DNA of 64,000 nucleotides from assembly GCF_051954455.1 (NCBI RefSeq), contig NZ_JBQCHS010000013.1:116194-180193 (forward strand), given 5' to 3'. The stretch is from Pseudolysinimonas sp051954455 (GTDB lineage Bacteria > Actinomycetota > Actinomycetes > Actinomycetales > Microbacteriaceae). The notes beneath the pieces are model-generated. The model was not told the DNA's origin. It ran no database searches and worked only from the letters and a program-made list of their open reading frames with translations. Positions 8,948 to 16,974 of the stretch are shown piece after piece. Within the stretch, counting starts at the first letter, position 1. Each line of letters opens with the position of its first letter. Both the position numbers and the translations under genes were made by a program.

Positions 8948-9400
8948 GTGGCCGAGCGCCGCTTCGAGCTGACGACGATCGTGCCGGTGACGCCCGCCGC
9001 AGCCATCGACCGTCTGGCCGACCTGGCGAGCCATCACGGTCTCCACCCGTTCCTGGTGTCGGCCGAGGTCGAGGCGCGCGGGGACGACGCAGCGGGGCCG
9101 TGGGAGGACTGGCGGGTGGTCGAGCGGCCTGCGCTCGGGCCGCTGCGCTACACCGTGCGGTTCCCGGCGCGGATGCAGCGCACCTCGCCGACGTCGCTCG
9201 TCGGGACGGTGCGCGTGATCCGCGGCTGCTCGCTCGTCACCCGGACGACCGCGACACCCGCCCCCGGCGGGGCCGTGCTCCGCGAGTCGACCGTCGTGAC
9301 CGCCCCGCTGCCGCTCGTCGGCTACATGACGAACGGGGCGCGCACCGCGCACGCCCGCACCTACGCGTTGCTGCCCGAGGAGCTCGCCGCCGGCCGCTGA
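8948..9400 (+). CDS. SRPBCC-like small protein
   Basis: 150 residues, GTG start six bases after the GH3 stop, so probably in the same transcript. The pattern of strands (FELTTIVPVTPAAAIDRLAD at the start, then alternating beta-strands, ending in a C-terminal helix TAHARTYALLPEEL) fits the START/SRPBCC (polyketide cyclase-like) fold. These are small hydrophobic-ligand-binding proteins. No catalytic residue can be pointed to. The fold assignment rests on pattern only. Confidence 0.6.
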   Translation: MAERRFELTTIVPVTPAAAIDRLADLASHHGLHPFLVSAEVEARGDDAAGPWEDWRVVERPALGPLRYTVRFPARMQRTSPTSLVGTVRVIRGCSLVTRTTATPAPGGAVLRESTVVTAPLPLVGYMTNGARTAHARTYALLPEELAAGR

Positions 9401-9483
9401 GCCGGATCGCGGGAGGAGCGGTCGAACGTGTTGAATAGGCGGGCATCCGACGAAAAATAAATACACTAAATAGCGTTTCGGGT

Positions 9484-9489
9484 TACCTT
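9484..9489 (+). promoter_or_regulatory. -10 box TACCTT for the AAA ATPase, leaderless spacing
   Basis: TACCTT at 9484-9489 is followed by exactly six bases and the GTG at 9496. Upstream sequence 9452-9475 is very AT-rich for this window. An alternative -10 box is TACACT at 9462-9467, which would give a leader of about 22 bases. Confidence 0.45.
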
Positions 9490-9495
9490 GGCGGA

Positions 9496-10686
9496 GTGAC
9501 TGTAGAACGCGACTACGAGCCCAGCCCGTTCAGCCCCGGCTACGGACGGCGCCCTCTCGTCTTCGGCGGCCACGAAACCGACTTGGCTGAGCTGACCGAC
9601 GTATTCGAGACCCTCGACTTCGGTGAAAGCCAGTCGGTGCTGGTGTCGGGCTTGCGGGGGTCGGGCAAGACGTCTTTGCTCTCGGTACTTCAAGACGCAG
9701 CCAGGAACCGCGGCTGGCTGGTCATCAGCGACGACGCCAGCGCGGGGTTGATGGATCGTGTGATGGAAACCGCCATCCCTTCTCTGCTCCAGCAGCTCGA
9801 CCAGGGCACTCGAGCACGTCTCACCGGCCTCGGGATCTGGCAGCTCAACGCCCAGTGGGAGTACGTCGACCGCCATCGCGAAGTCAGACCTCTCCTGCGC
9901 CGCGACCTCGTGGCTCTCTCGGATGTGCTCGCCGAGCATCACCCGCCCGCCGGCGTCCTGATCACGATCGACGAGGTCTCCTCGGGCAAAGTCCGCCTGC
10001 GGGAGTTATCGCGGTTCGCCCTCGAGATCTCTCACGCCATCGCCGAGGGTGCCAATGTGATGGTGGTGTTCGCCGGCATTCGCCTCGACCTCGAGGCCCT
10101 CGTCGAACAGGAGCACACCACCTTCCTTCGCCGATCACGCGAACTCGACTTCCGACGGCTGAGCCCGCCGGAGACTCGGCACGTCCTCGCCGAGACGATT
10201 CGTATCGGCGGCAAGCGCGTCGATGACGACGCACTGGCCCTCCTCGTCAGCATCAGCCAGGGGTATCCCTACCTGGTGCAGCTCGCCGGCGATTTCGCCT
10301 GGCGAAGCAGTGGATCAGGACCTTCGATCACCTTGGCGGACGCCCGGGCCGCACAGAGTCGAGCGATCACAGCCGTGGAACGTCGGGTCATCAGCCGCGT
10401 GTATCAGGACCTCTCGGAGAAGGATCGGGAGTTCGTCGCTGCGATGGCGCTCGATGAGTCGCGAACCAAGATCGCGGACATCGTCGAACGCATGGGGGTC
10501 TCGGATCAATACGTCCAGGTGTACAAGAAGCGGCTCATCGAAAGCGGCTACGTGCAATCCGACGGTCGCGGCTACGTCACGTTCTCGTTGCCTTACCTGG
10601 GCGACTACATCCGATCGATGAACTCGGAGTCAGGCCCGGACGCTGGGCGCGACGACTGGCAGCAATATCCGCCGCCGAAGTCCTGA
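9496..10686 (+). CDS. Solitary AAA ATPase with C-terminal winged helix
   Basis: 396 residues. An AAA_16/archaeal-ATPase-like P-loop domain carries Walker A GLRGSGKTS (about 52-60) and Walker B VLITIDE (about 154-160). A lid region follows, with FLRRSRELDFRRL as a possible sensor/arginine segment. A C-terminal winged-helix-like region (about 320-385, MALDESRTKIADIVERMG... YVQVYKKRLIESGYV) could bind DNA. There is no signal peptide or membrane segment. Related proteins act as Orc/Cdc6-like or STAND-like switches, but I cannot assign a role. Base composition is visibly lower in GC and codon choice looser than in the neighbours, which suggests horizontal transfer. No partner gene lies beside it. 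Confidence 0.75.
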   Translation: MTVERDYEPSPFSPGYGRRPLVFGGHETDLAELTDVFETLDFGESQSVLVSGLRGSGKTSLLSVLQDAARNRGWLVISDDASAGLMDRVMETAIPSLLQQLDQGTRARLTGLGIWQLNAQWEYVDRHREVRPLLRRDLVALSDVLAEHHPPAGVLITIDEVSSGKVRLRELSRFALEISHAIAEGANVMVVFAGIRLDLEALVEQEHTTFLRRSRELDFRRLSPPETRHVLAETIRIGGKRVDDDALALLVSISQGYPYLVQLAGDFAWRSSGSGPSITLADARAAQSRAITAVERRVISRVYQDLSEKDREFVAAMALDESRTKIADIVERMGVSDQYVQVYKKRLIESGYVQSDGRGYVTFSLPYLGDYIRSMNSESGPDAGRDDWQQYPPPKS

Positions 10687-10707
10687 TCGAGTGATCACCG
10701 TCGATCC

Positions 10708-13554
10708 TCACCAGCCGGTGGTCAGCACCCGGTCGAGCGCGTCGGCGAAGAAGTCGACCGACGCGCGGCTCACGACGAGCGGCGGCTTGATCTTCAGCAC
10801 GTTCTGGTGGTCGCCGGTCGGCTGCATGATGACGCCGAGCTCGAGGAGCCGGTCGCAGATCGCGGCGGTCTCCTCCGTGGCGGGCTCGAGCGTGGCACGG
10901 TCGCGCACGAACTCGACGCCGAGGTAGAGTCCCGCGCCGTGGACCGCGCCGACGAGCGGGTGGCGCTCCCCCAGCTCCTCGAGCCGCGCCTTCAGGTGCG
11001 CGCCCGTGTCGCGGGCGTTCTCCTGGAGGCGCTCGTCGCGGATGACGTCGAGCACCGTCATGCCGACGACCGACGACACCGGCGATCCCCCCGTCGAGGA
11101 GAAGAAGTAGCCGCCGGTGCGGTAGCGGTCCGCGATCTCGCGCCGGGTGACGACGACGCCGATCGGGTGGCCGGCACCGATCGACTTCGCCACCGCGACG
11201 ATGTCGGGCACGACGCCCTGCTGCTCGAAGCCCCAGAACCAGTCGCCGAGCCGCCCGAAGCCGACCTGCACCTCGTCGGAGATCGCGAGGCCGCCCTCCG
11301 CGCGCACCGCCGCGTAGACCTCGCGGAGGTAGCCGTCCGGCAGCGCGACGCCGCCGGCGTTGCCGAAGAACGACTCGCAGATGAAGGCCGCCGGCGGGCG
11401 CCCCTCGGCGGCGAGCTCCCGGATCCGCTCGACCGCCTCGGGCGCGTAGCGCGCGGCGTCGGCGCCGCGATGGGTCCCGCGGTAGCCGTTGGCGGCGTCG
11501 ACGGTGTGCACCCAACCGGGCCGGGTGGCGAGCGCGTTCGGGTTGTCGGCGACGGAGGTCGAGATCGCGTCCGAGGCGTAGGTCCAGCCGTGGTACGCCT
11601 CCCGCATCGCGATCGCGTCGGGGCGCCCCGTCGCCGCCATCGCGAGCCGCAGCGCGAGGTCGACGGACTCGGACCCGGAGTTGACGAAGAAGACGGTGTC
11701 GAGCTCGTCCGGCAGCGTCGCCGCGAGGCGCTCGCCGTACTCGACGATGGCGCGGTAGTTGAAGCGGGAGTTGGTGTTGAGGAGGCGCAGCTGCCGCCCG
11801 GCGGCCGCGACCAGGCGCGGGTGCGCGTGCCCGATCGACGCGATGTTGTTGACCATGTCGAGGTAGACGCGGCCGTCGGTGTCGATGAGATGCTCCCGCC
11901 AGCCGCGCTCGATCTCCGGCGGGTCGGCGTAGTAGTGCTCCTGCGGCTCGGCGACGACCGCCTCGCGGCGGCGGAGCAGGTCGTCGGGGTCGGTCGGCGC
12001 GGGGGCGAGCCCGAGAGCGGGCGCCGGGTCGCCGGCGATCGCGCGCCAGCCGGGCGCCATCCGCGCGGTCACGCGCTCCGGGAGGTCCGGGCCGCCCGAC
12101 CGGGCCGTGCCGTCGCGGGTCACCGTCACGCGGGTCGCGGTGCGCGCCGCGATCACCTCGCCCACGCCGGAGATCCCGACCCGCACGCCGTCGTGGACCA
12201 GGTCCTCGGCCGCCGGCCGGCGGAGGTCGCCCGCGACCCACAGCATCGACGCGAGCGGGACGCTCGCCGGCTCGCTCGCCGAGAGCGCCCGCGCCCCGGT
12301 GAGCACCGGCGCGAACGCGGGCAGCACGACGGCGCCGGCGCCCGCATCCAGCAGGCGGAACGCCCCGGCCTCGATCGCGTCCGCGTCGGCCCACCGCCCC
12401 TCGTCGTTCAACGGGGCGGTCGTGCCGGCGTCGAGCACGACGACCGGCTCGGGGAGGGCGAGCGCGGCGGGGCCGCGCCAGGTCGGGCGGGCGACCGGGA
12501 GCCCGAGGGCGCTCCGGACGAGAGCCGTGACGACGTCGAGCGGCTCGGAGACGGCCTGCCGGAGGATGCGCAGCTCCCGGTCGAGCGCCGTGCTCGCGTA
12601 GCGGTTGTCGTCGTCGACGCGCACCTGCTGGCGCCCGCTGAGCACGAGGACCGCGCCGCGGAGGACCACGAGCGGCCAGAGCGCGTCGGCCTCCTCCGAC
12701 GAGAGCGGCCGACGGGCGTGGAACGCGCGGACCGTCGGGAGGACCCCGGGGACGGTCATGCCGTCGTGGTGCAGCAGCGAGGCGATCGGGTGGGCCAGCT
12801 CGCCGACCGCCCACGTCGCGGTGACGTCGCCGAAGTCGATGACCGCGTCGGGCAGCCGGATCGGGCCCGCCGGGGCGAGGACGTTGTCGTCGGTGACGTC
12901 GAGATGCGCGAGCTGGCGCGGCAGCAGGTCGGCGATCGGGCTCAGTCGCGCGGCGGCCGTGTCGCGCGCCCGCTCGACCTCGGCGCGGATCCCGGCGTCG
13001 GTCTCGTCGGGCAGCAGCGTCTCGATCACCCGCAGGGCGTGCTGCGGGTCCCATTGGTGGATGCGCGCCGCGGCCGGATCGTCGAGGCCCGCGAGCGCGA
13101 GCGACACCTCGGCGGCGAGACCGCCGATCCGGGCCGCCGTCCGCGGGGAGAGGTAGTCCGAACCCATGAGGGTGGCGCCCGCGACGAACTCGATCACGCG
13201 GGCGTCGAACTCCCCCTGCGAGGTGCGCCAGCGCCCGCGGGCCGGGCCGCGCGGTCCGACGACGAGACGGGGCACGCGGAGGCCGGGGGCGCGCTCGGCG
13301 ACCCGCGCGGCCGCGCGATCCTGCAGGTCGATCTCAGCGGCGCTCACGACCGGGTTGCTGATCTTCAGCACGCCGATCGGCGCCCCGCCGCCGGGCCGGC
13401 GCAGCAGGAGGTTCTGATCCTGCTGGCTGCCCCAGGCCTCCGGCTCCGCGTCCATCCCGAACTCGTCGGCGACCAGGCGGCGCACCTCGTCGACGGGGAC
13501 GGTCGGGGCCGCCACCTCGACGTGGCGGAACCAGTCGAACAGCTCGCCGGTCAC
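10708..13554 (-). CDS. APH-family kinase fused to class-III PLP enzyme (putative amino-alcohol kinase/phospho-lyase)
   Basis: 948 residues in three parts. Residues 1-330 are an aminoglycoside-phosphotransferase-type kinase: ATP lysine K64 in GVLKIS, catalytic loop HLDVTDDN (H217, D219, N224) and metal motif IDFGD (240-243). Residues about 350-530 form a beta-rich linker domain, resembling the M23/lipoyl-like insert of related fusions. Residues about 540-948 are a class-III aminotransferase-fold enzyme with SGSESVDLAL, DEVQVGFGR and the PLP lysine in VAVAKSIGAGHP. Known relatives phosphorylate then eliminate phosphate from ethanolamine or hydroxylysine, so a kinase/phospho-lyase is the best inference; a transaminase cannot be excluded. 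The GTG start lies 10 bases after the agmatine-deiminase stop, with a GAGGGG site between. Confidence 0.85.
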   Translation of the reverse strand: MTGELFDWFRHVEVAAPTVPVDEVRRLVADEFGMDAEPEAWGSQQDQNLLLRRPGGGAPIGVLKISNPVVSAAEIDLQDRAAARVAERAPGLRVPRLVVGPRGPARGRWRTSQGEFDARVIEFVAGATLMGSDYLSPRTAARIGGLAAEVSLALAGLDDPAAARIHQWDPQHALRVIETLLPDETDAGIRAEVERARDTAAARLSPIADLLPRQLAHLDVTDDNVLAPAGPIRLPDAVIDFGDVTATWAVGELAHPIASLLHHDGMTVPGVLPTVRAFHARRPLSSEEADALWPLVVLRGAVLVLSGRQQVRVDDDNRYASTALDRELRILRQAVSEPLDVVTALVRSALGLPVARPTWRGPAALALPEPVVVLDAGTTAPLNDEGRWADADAIEAGAFRLLDAGAGAVVLPAFAPVLTGARALSASEPASVPLASMLWVAGDLRRPAAEDLVHDGVRVGISGVGEVIAARTATRVTVTRDGTARSGGPDLPERVTARMAPGWRAIAGDPAPALGLAPAPTDPDDLLRRREAVVAEPQEHYYADPPEIERGWREHLIDTDGRVYLDMVNNIASIGHAHPRLVAAAGRQLRLLNTNSRFNYRAIVEYGERLAATLPDELDTVFFVNSGSESVDLALRLAMAATGRPDAIAMREAYHGWTYASDAISTSVADNPNALATRPGWVHTVDAANGYRGTHRGADAARYAPEAVERIRELAAEGRPPAAFICESFFGNAGGVALPDGYLREVYAAVRAEGGLAISDEVQVGFGRLGDWFWGFEQQGVVPDIVAVAKSIGAGHPIGVVVTRREIADRYRTGGYFFSSTGGSPVSSVVGMTVLDVIRDERLQENARDTGAHLKARLEELGERHPLVGAVHGAGLYLGVEFVRDRATLEPATEETAAICDRLLELGVIMQPTGDHQNVLKIKPPLVVSRASVDFFADALDRVLTTGW

Positions 13555-13564
13555 GACTCGCCCC

Positions 13565-14584
13565 TCACGACACCCGCGGCTGCTGCTGGGTGATGCAGTG
13601 GATGCCGCCCCCGCGTGCGAAGAGCGGCCGCGCGTCGACCGTGACGACCTCGCGATCGCCGTAGGCCTCCCGCAGCACCTCCGCCGCGCGCGCGTCGGCC
13701 GGATCGTCGAAGGAGCACGCGATGACGCCGCCGTTCACGAGCAGGTGGTTGATGTAGCTGTGGTCGACCCAGCCCTCGTCGTCGCGGAGCGTCTCGGGCG
13801 CCGGCACGTCGACGATCTCGAGCGACCGCCCCTCCGCGTCGCGGGCGGCGCGCAGCACTTCGGTCACCTCGCGGCTGACCGCGTGGTCGGGGTGCGCCGG
13901 GTCCTGCTGCGTGTGCACGAGCACGACGCCCGGCCGCGCGAACGTCGCGACGATGTCGACGTGGCCCCGGGTGCCGAGCCGCTCGGAATCGCGGGTGAGG
14001 CCGCGCGGCAGCCAGATCGCGGTCGAGACGCCGAGCGTGCGGGCGAGCTCCGCCTCGACCTCGGCCTCCGTCATGCCGGGGTTGCGCCCCGGATCGAGCT
14101 GCACGGTGCGCGTGACGAGCACCGTGCCCGCCCCGTCGACGTGGATGCCGCCGCCCTCGTTCACGAGCTCGGACGGGATGCGCTCGGCCCCGGCGACCTC
14201 GGCGACGATGCGCCCGATGTGCCGGTCCTTCTCCCAGGTCGCCCAGTCCTGCGCGCCCCAGCCGTTGAACACCCAGTCGACGGCGCCGAGGCGGTCGCCG
14301 TCGCGCACGAACGTCGGGCCGATGTCGCGCATCCAGGCATCGTCGAGCGGCGCCACGAGGATCTCGATCTCGGAGCCGAGCCACCGGCGGGCGATCCCCT
14401 CCGCCTCCGGGTCGACGACCATCACCACCGGCTCGAATCCGGCCACCGCGTGCGCGACGGCGACCCAGGTGCGGCGGGCCTCGTCGGCGTCCGCCTCGGT
14501 GTCGCCGAGCGTGTAGCCGCTGCTCGGCCACGCCATCCAGGTGCGCTCGTGCGGGTCGCCCTCGGGCGGCATCGTCCAGGTCAT
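13565..14584 (-). CDS. aguA: Agmatine deiminase (peptidyl-arginine-deiminase family)
   Basis: 339 residues, the usual family length. The porphyromonas-type deiminase motifs are all present: MPPEGDPHERTWMAWP at the N-terminus, DDAWMRDIGPTF, NEGGGIHVDG, and the C-terminal GGGIHC with nucleophilic Cys about 330 followed by ITQQQP. Agmatine deiminases convert agmatine to N-carbamoylputrescine and ammonia in the cytoplasm. The ATG overlaps the TGA of the upstream amidase (ATGA), so the genes are coupled. The usual partner, the nitrilase-type N-carbamoylputrescine amidase AguB, is absent from the window; the neighbouring amidase-signature enzyme may act instead (inference). Confidence 0.88.
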   Translation of the reverse strand: MTWTMPPEGDPHERTWMAWPSSGYTLGDTEADADEARRTWVAVAHAVAGFEPVVMVVDPEAEGIARRWLGSEIEILVAPLDDAWMRDIGPTFVRDGDRLGAVDWVFNGWGAQDWATWEKDRHIGRIVAEVAGAERIPSELVNEGGGIHVDGAGTVLVTRTVQLDPGRNPGMTEAEVEAELARTLGVSTAIWLPRGLTRDSERLGTRGHVDIVATFARPGVVLVHTQQDPAHPDHAVSREVTEVLRAARDAEGRSLEIVDVPAPETLRDDEGWVDHSYINHLLVNGGVIACSFDDPADARAAEVLREAYGDREVVTVDARPLFARGGGIHCITQQQPRVS

Positions 14585-16392
14585 CCGGTTCTCCCCTCGG
14601 GTCGCCCCGCCATCGGCTCGTCCCCGAGCGCGCCGGCCCGCGGGGGCGGAGTGCGGCGCGGCCCGATCGCGTCGAACGCGGCCGCCAGCCGCAGAAGGGT
14701 CACGTCGTCGTCGCGGCGACCTGCGAAGGTGAGCCCGACCGGCATCCCGATGTCGGCCATCGTGCCCATCGGGACGGTGACGGTCGGGATGCCGAGGTGC
14801 CGGATCGCGAGGTTGCCGTTCGCGACCCACACCCCGTTGCGCCACCCGAGGTCGGCGGACGCGGGGTTCACGTCCATGTCGGCGGGGCCGACGTCGGCGA
14901 CCGCGGGGAACACCACGGCGTCGAGGCGCTCCGCATCCATCCACTCGTCGATGTCGGCGCGCGCCGTCGCGTCGAGGCCGCGGACCAGCTCCTCGATCTC
15001 CGGGATGTCGGTCAGGGCCGCGTACGGGTGCTTGCGCGCCTGGTCGGGGTACGCGGCGATGTCGTCGTCGAAGCCGTCGTACCGATCCGGCAGGGCGCCC
15101 TCGGGATGCGGGAAGATCGCGGCGCCGTCGACGACCGTCAGGTCCGGGATCGCGGGGTCGCCGTTCGCGCGCAGGAAGTCGTCCCAGGCCCACGCCGACA
15201 GGTCGACGATCTCGGCCCGGAGCGCCGCCGGATCGACGAGGCCGCGGGTCCGGATCGTCGGGGCGCCGGGGCGGTCGCCCTCGTAGTTCGACACCGCCGG
15301 GAAGTCGACCTCGACGACCTCGGCGCCCGCACGTTCGAGGTCGGCGCGGGCCGCCTCCCAGAGCGCGAGCACCGAGGGGCGGGGGTCGATGCGCTGCCCG
15401 GTCGGCCCGCCGATGCCGGAGTCCTCGGCGGCTCCGGCGAGCGGGTCGGCGCCGATGTACATCCGCGGCACCCCGATGCGGCGGCCGGCGAGAGCTCCGG
15501 TCGCCCCGGTCGCCTCGGTCGCGAGCGCCGGGTAGCTGCGCGGCCGGACGGAGGACGCCGGCGGCAGCGGCAGCCACGGCTGCGCGCGCCAGAAGTCGCC
15601 GCGCGTCTCGGGGTCGTCCGCCACCACGACGTCGAGCACCTCGAGCAGGTCGGCCACGGTCCGGGTGTGCGGCACCACGACGTCCATCGTCGGCACGAGC
15701 GGCCAGTTGCCGCGCACCGAGATGACGCCGCGCGAGGGGGTGTAGGCGACGAGCGCGTTGTTGGAGGCGGGGGCGCGGCCGCTCGACCAGGTCTCCTCGC
15801 CGAGCCCGAACGCCGCGAAGCTCGCGGCGTTGGCGACGCCGGAGCCGCTGGACGAGCCGGATCCGAAGGCCGCCGGCAGGAAGTCCGCGTTGTACGGGCT
15901 CTCGGCTCGGCCGTAGAGCCCGCGCTGCATCCCGCCGTTCGCCATGGGCGGCATGTTCGTGAGGCCGAGGCAGATCGCCCCTGCGGCCCGCAGCCGCTCG
16001 ATCGTGAACGCGTCGCGCTGCGCGACCAGGTGCGCGAAGGCGGGGCTGCCCGCCGCGGCCGTGAGCCCGCGCACCAGGTAGCTGTCCTTCGCGGTGTAGG
16101 GGATGCCATCGAGCGGCCCGAGTGCCTCCCCGCGGGCGCGGCGCTCGTCCGACGCGCGCGCTTCGACCTCCGCGTGGGGGTTGTGGACGACGACCGCGTT
16201 GAGCCGCGGTCCCGCGCTGTCGAAGGCGGCCATCCGCGCGCGGTAGGCGCGCACCAGGCCGACGCTCGTCGTGCGTCCCTCCTCGAGCGCCGCCCGCAAC
16301 TCCGCGATCGTGGCCTCGACGACGTCGACGCCGACGCGCACCTCACGCTTCACGGTGACCATCGTCACACCGCCGACCCCGTGATCCACCAT
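14581..16392 (-). CDS. Amidase-signature family hydrolase
   Basis: 603 residues. The amidase-signature triad can be placed: Lys102 in YTAKDSY, the cis-Ser in GSGSSSGSG (about 180), and the nucleophile Ser about 204 in ETWSSGRAPAS. The substrate is an amide or carbamoyl compound and cannot be read from sequence. It leads a three-gene coupled operon with agmatine deiminase and the kinase/PLP fusion, suggesting a shared nitrogen-compound pathway. The ATG at 16392 has a GGGGGAGGA site about 10 bases upstream; a later ATG at 16362 is an alternative start. The extra ~100 residues over a minimal amidase lie in the middle of the protein. Confidence 0.88.
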   Translation of the reverse strand: MVDHGVGGVTMVTVKREVRVGVDVVEATIAELRAALEEGRTTSVGLVRAYRARMAAFDSAGPRLNAVVVHNPHAEVEARASDERRARGEALGPLDGIPYTAKDSYLVRGLTAAAGSPAFAHLVAQRDAFTIERLRAAGAICLGLTNMPPMANGGMQRGLYGRAESPYNADFLPAAFGSGSSSGSGVANAASFAAFGLGEETWSSGRAPASNNALVAYTPSRGVISVRGNWPLVPTMDVVVPHTRTVADLLEVLDVVVADDPETRGDFWRAQPWLPLPPASSVRPRSYPALATEATGATGALAGRRIGVPRMYIGADPLAGAAEDSGIGGPTGQRIDPRPSVLALWEAARADLERAGAEVVEVDFPAVSNYEGDRPGAPTIRTRGLVDPAALRAEIVDLSAWAWDDFLRANGDPAIPDLTVVDGAAIFPHPEGALPDRYDGFDDDIAAYPDQARKHPYAALTDIPEIEELVRGLDATARADIDEWMDAERLDAVVFPAVADVGPADMDVNPASADLGWRNGVWVANGNLAIRHLGIPTVTVPMGTMADIGMPVGLTFAGRRDDDVTLLRLAAAFDAIGPRRTPPPRAGALGDEPMAGRPEGRTG

Positions 16393-16415
16393 CCGCGCCC
16401 GATCCTCCCCCGTGG

Positions 16416-16509
16416 GACGAATGACGGAGATCGCGGCGCCACCCGTCCCGCCGGCCGCGCGGCGACGGGCGTGAGCCCGGCCGGGACGCCGCGGTCTCCG
16501 TCATTCGTC
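16416..16509. repeat. Long imperfect inverted repeat in a divergent intergenic region
   Basis: Arms of 23 bases (16416-16438 and 16487-16509) match at 22 positions; each arm contains GACGAATGACGGAGA or its complement. A 48-base, itself structured, GC-rich spacer separates them. It sits between divergent genes, so it is not an ordinary terminator. It may be a mobile palindromic element or a regulatory structure. Confidence 0.7.
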
Positions 16510-16546
16510 ACAGCCGACCCGGGACCGGCATCCGTGATGGCTGCAT

Positions 16547-16580
16547 GTCCGCTGCGGAGGTCACCAGTGCTGCAGCGGAC
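16547..16580 (+). promoter_or_regulatory. Perfect 9-bp hairpin/palindrome before the first small-paralog gene
   Basis: GTCCGCTGC (16547-16555) pairs exactly with GCAGCGGAC (16572-16580) around a 16-base loop that contains GGAGG. It ends 16 bases before the ATG at 16597. It could be an operator or an RNA hairpin controlling translation. Confidence 0.55.
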
Positions 16581-16596
16581 GGCGGACACTGACGAC

Positions 16597-16941
16597 ATGA
16601 CCAAAGAGGACGAGTGGGATGCCGAGGCCCTGGTGGTGGCCGACGACATGTACACCGCCGTCTTCGACGAGGGCGGAGCGGCACGCGTCGTGCCCGAGGA
16701 GGACAAGGCCGAGCAGGTGCGTCGGCTGATTCGGGCGACCGCCGAGCACGACGGGCTCCAGGTGCGCACCGCCCGCACGGACGACACGGTGGCGGCGGTC
16801 CGCATCCGCGGCGCGAAGTGGTTCGACGATGCCGCCGTGGACCAGAAGGACGAGGACGACGCGCCGCGGACGACGGGCCCTTCCCGGCAGACCGACGACA
16901 ACGCGACCGCGCGGCGGGCGAACGCGGAGTCGAACTCCTGA
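16597..16941 (+). CDS. Small acidic protein of unknown function, paralog of the gene at 23817
   Basis: 114 residues, rich in Asp/Glu, with no signal peptide or membrane segment. Residues about 29-70 (ARVVPEEDKAEQVRRLIRAT, then VRTARTDDTVAAVRI) match the protein at 23817 closely: AARVVPxxxxAExxRRLxRxTA and RTARTDDTVxxVRI are shared. The predicted layout is helix, strand, helix, beta-hairpin, followed by a disordered polar tail rich in Thr, Arg and Asn. I do not recognise the family. It stands alone, divergent from the amidase and downstream of two palindromes. The ATG has no obvious ribosome site at normal spacing. Confidence 0.75.
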   Translation: MTKEDEWDAEALVVADDMYTAVFDEGGAARVVPEEDKAEQVRRLIRATAEHDGLQVRTARTDDTVAAVRIRGAKWFDDAAVDQKDEDDAPRTTGPSRQTDDNATARRANAESNS

Positions 16942-16974
16942 CCCCGCCCTCCGGCGCTCGCGCGACCGGGCCGG

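Noticed and set aside
3482..9466. A 1994-codon open frame on the minus strand
   Set aside because: It lies opposite the surface protein and GH3 genes, and its translation is an Arg/Gly/Asp-rich low-complexity string without motifs, typical of antisense frames in high-GC DNA.
9496..10686. Part of a multi-gene defence system or a toxin-antitoxin pair
   Set aside because: No nuclease, toxin, reverse transcriptase or other effector lies beside the ATPase, so only a solitary role can be supported.
10708..13554. Aminoglycoside-resistance gene because of the APH domain
   Set aside because: The kinase domain is fused to a class-III PLP enzyme and sits in a catabolic operon, so a metabolic kinase is far more likely.
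13565..15577. A 670-codon minus frame joining agmatine deiminase to upstream sequence
   Set aside because: The upstream part is an out-of-frame shadow of the amidase; the amidase TGA overlaps the deiminase ATG, so these are two genes rather than a fusion.
16416..16509. Intrinsic terminator interpretation of the long inverted repeat
   Set aside because: The flanking genes diverge from this point, so no transcript would end here; no T-tract is present.
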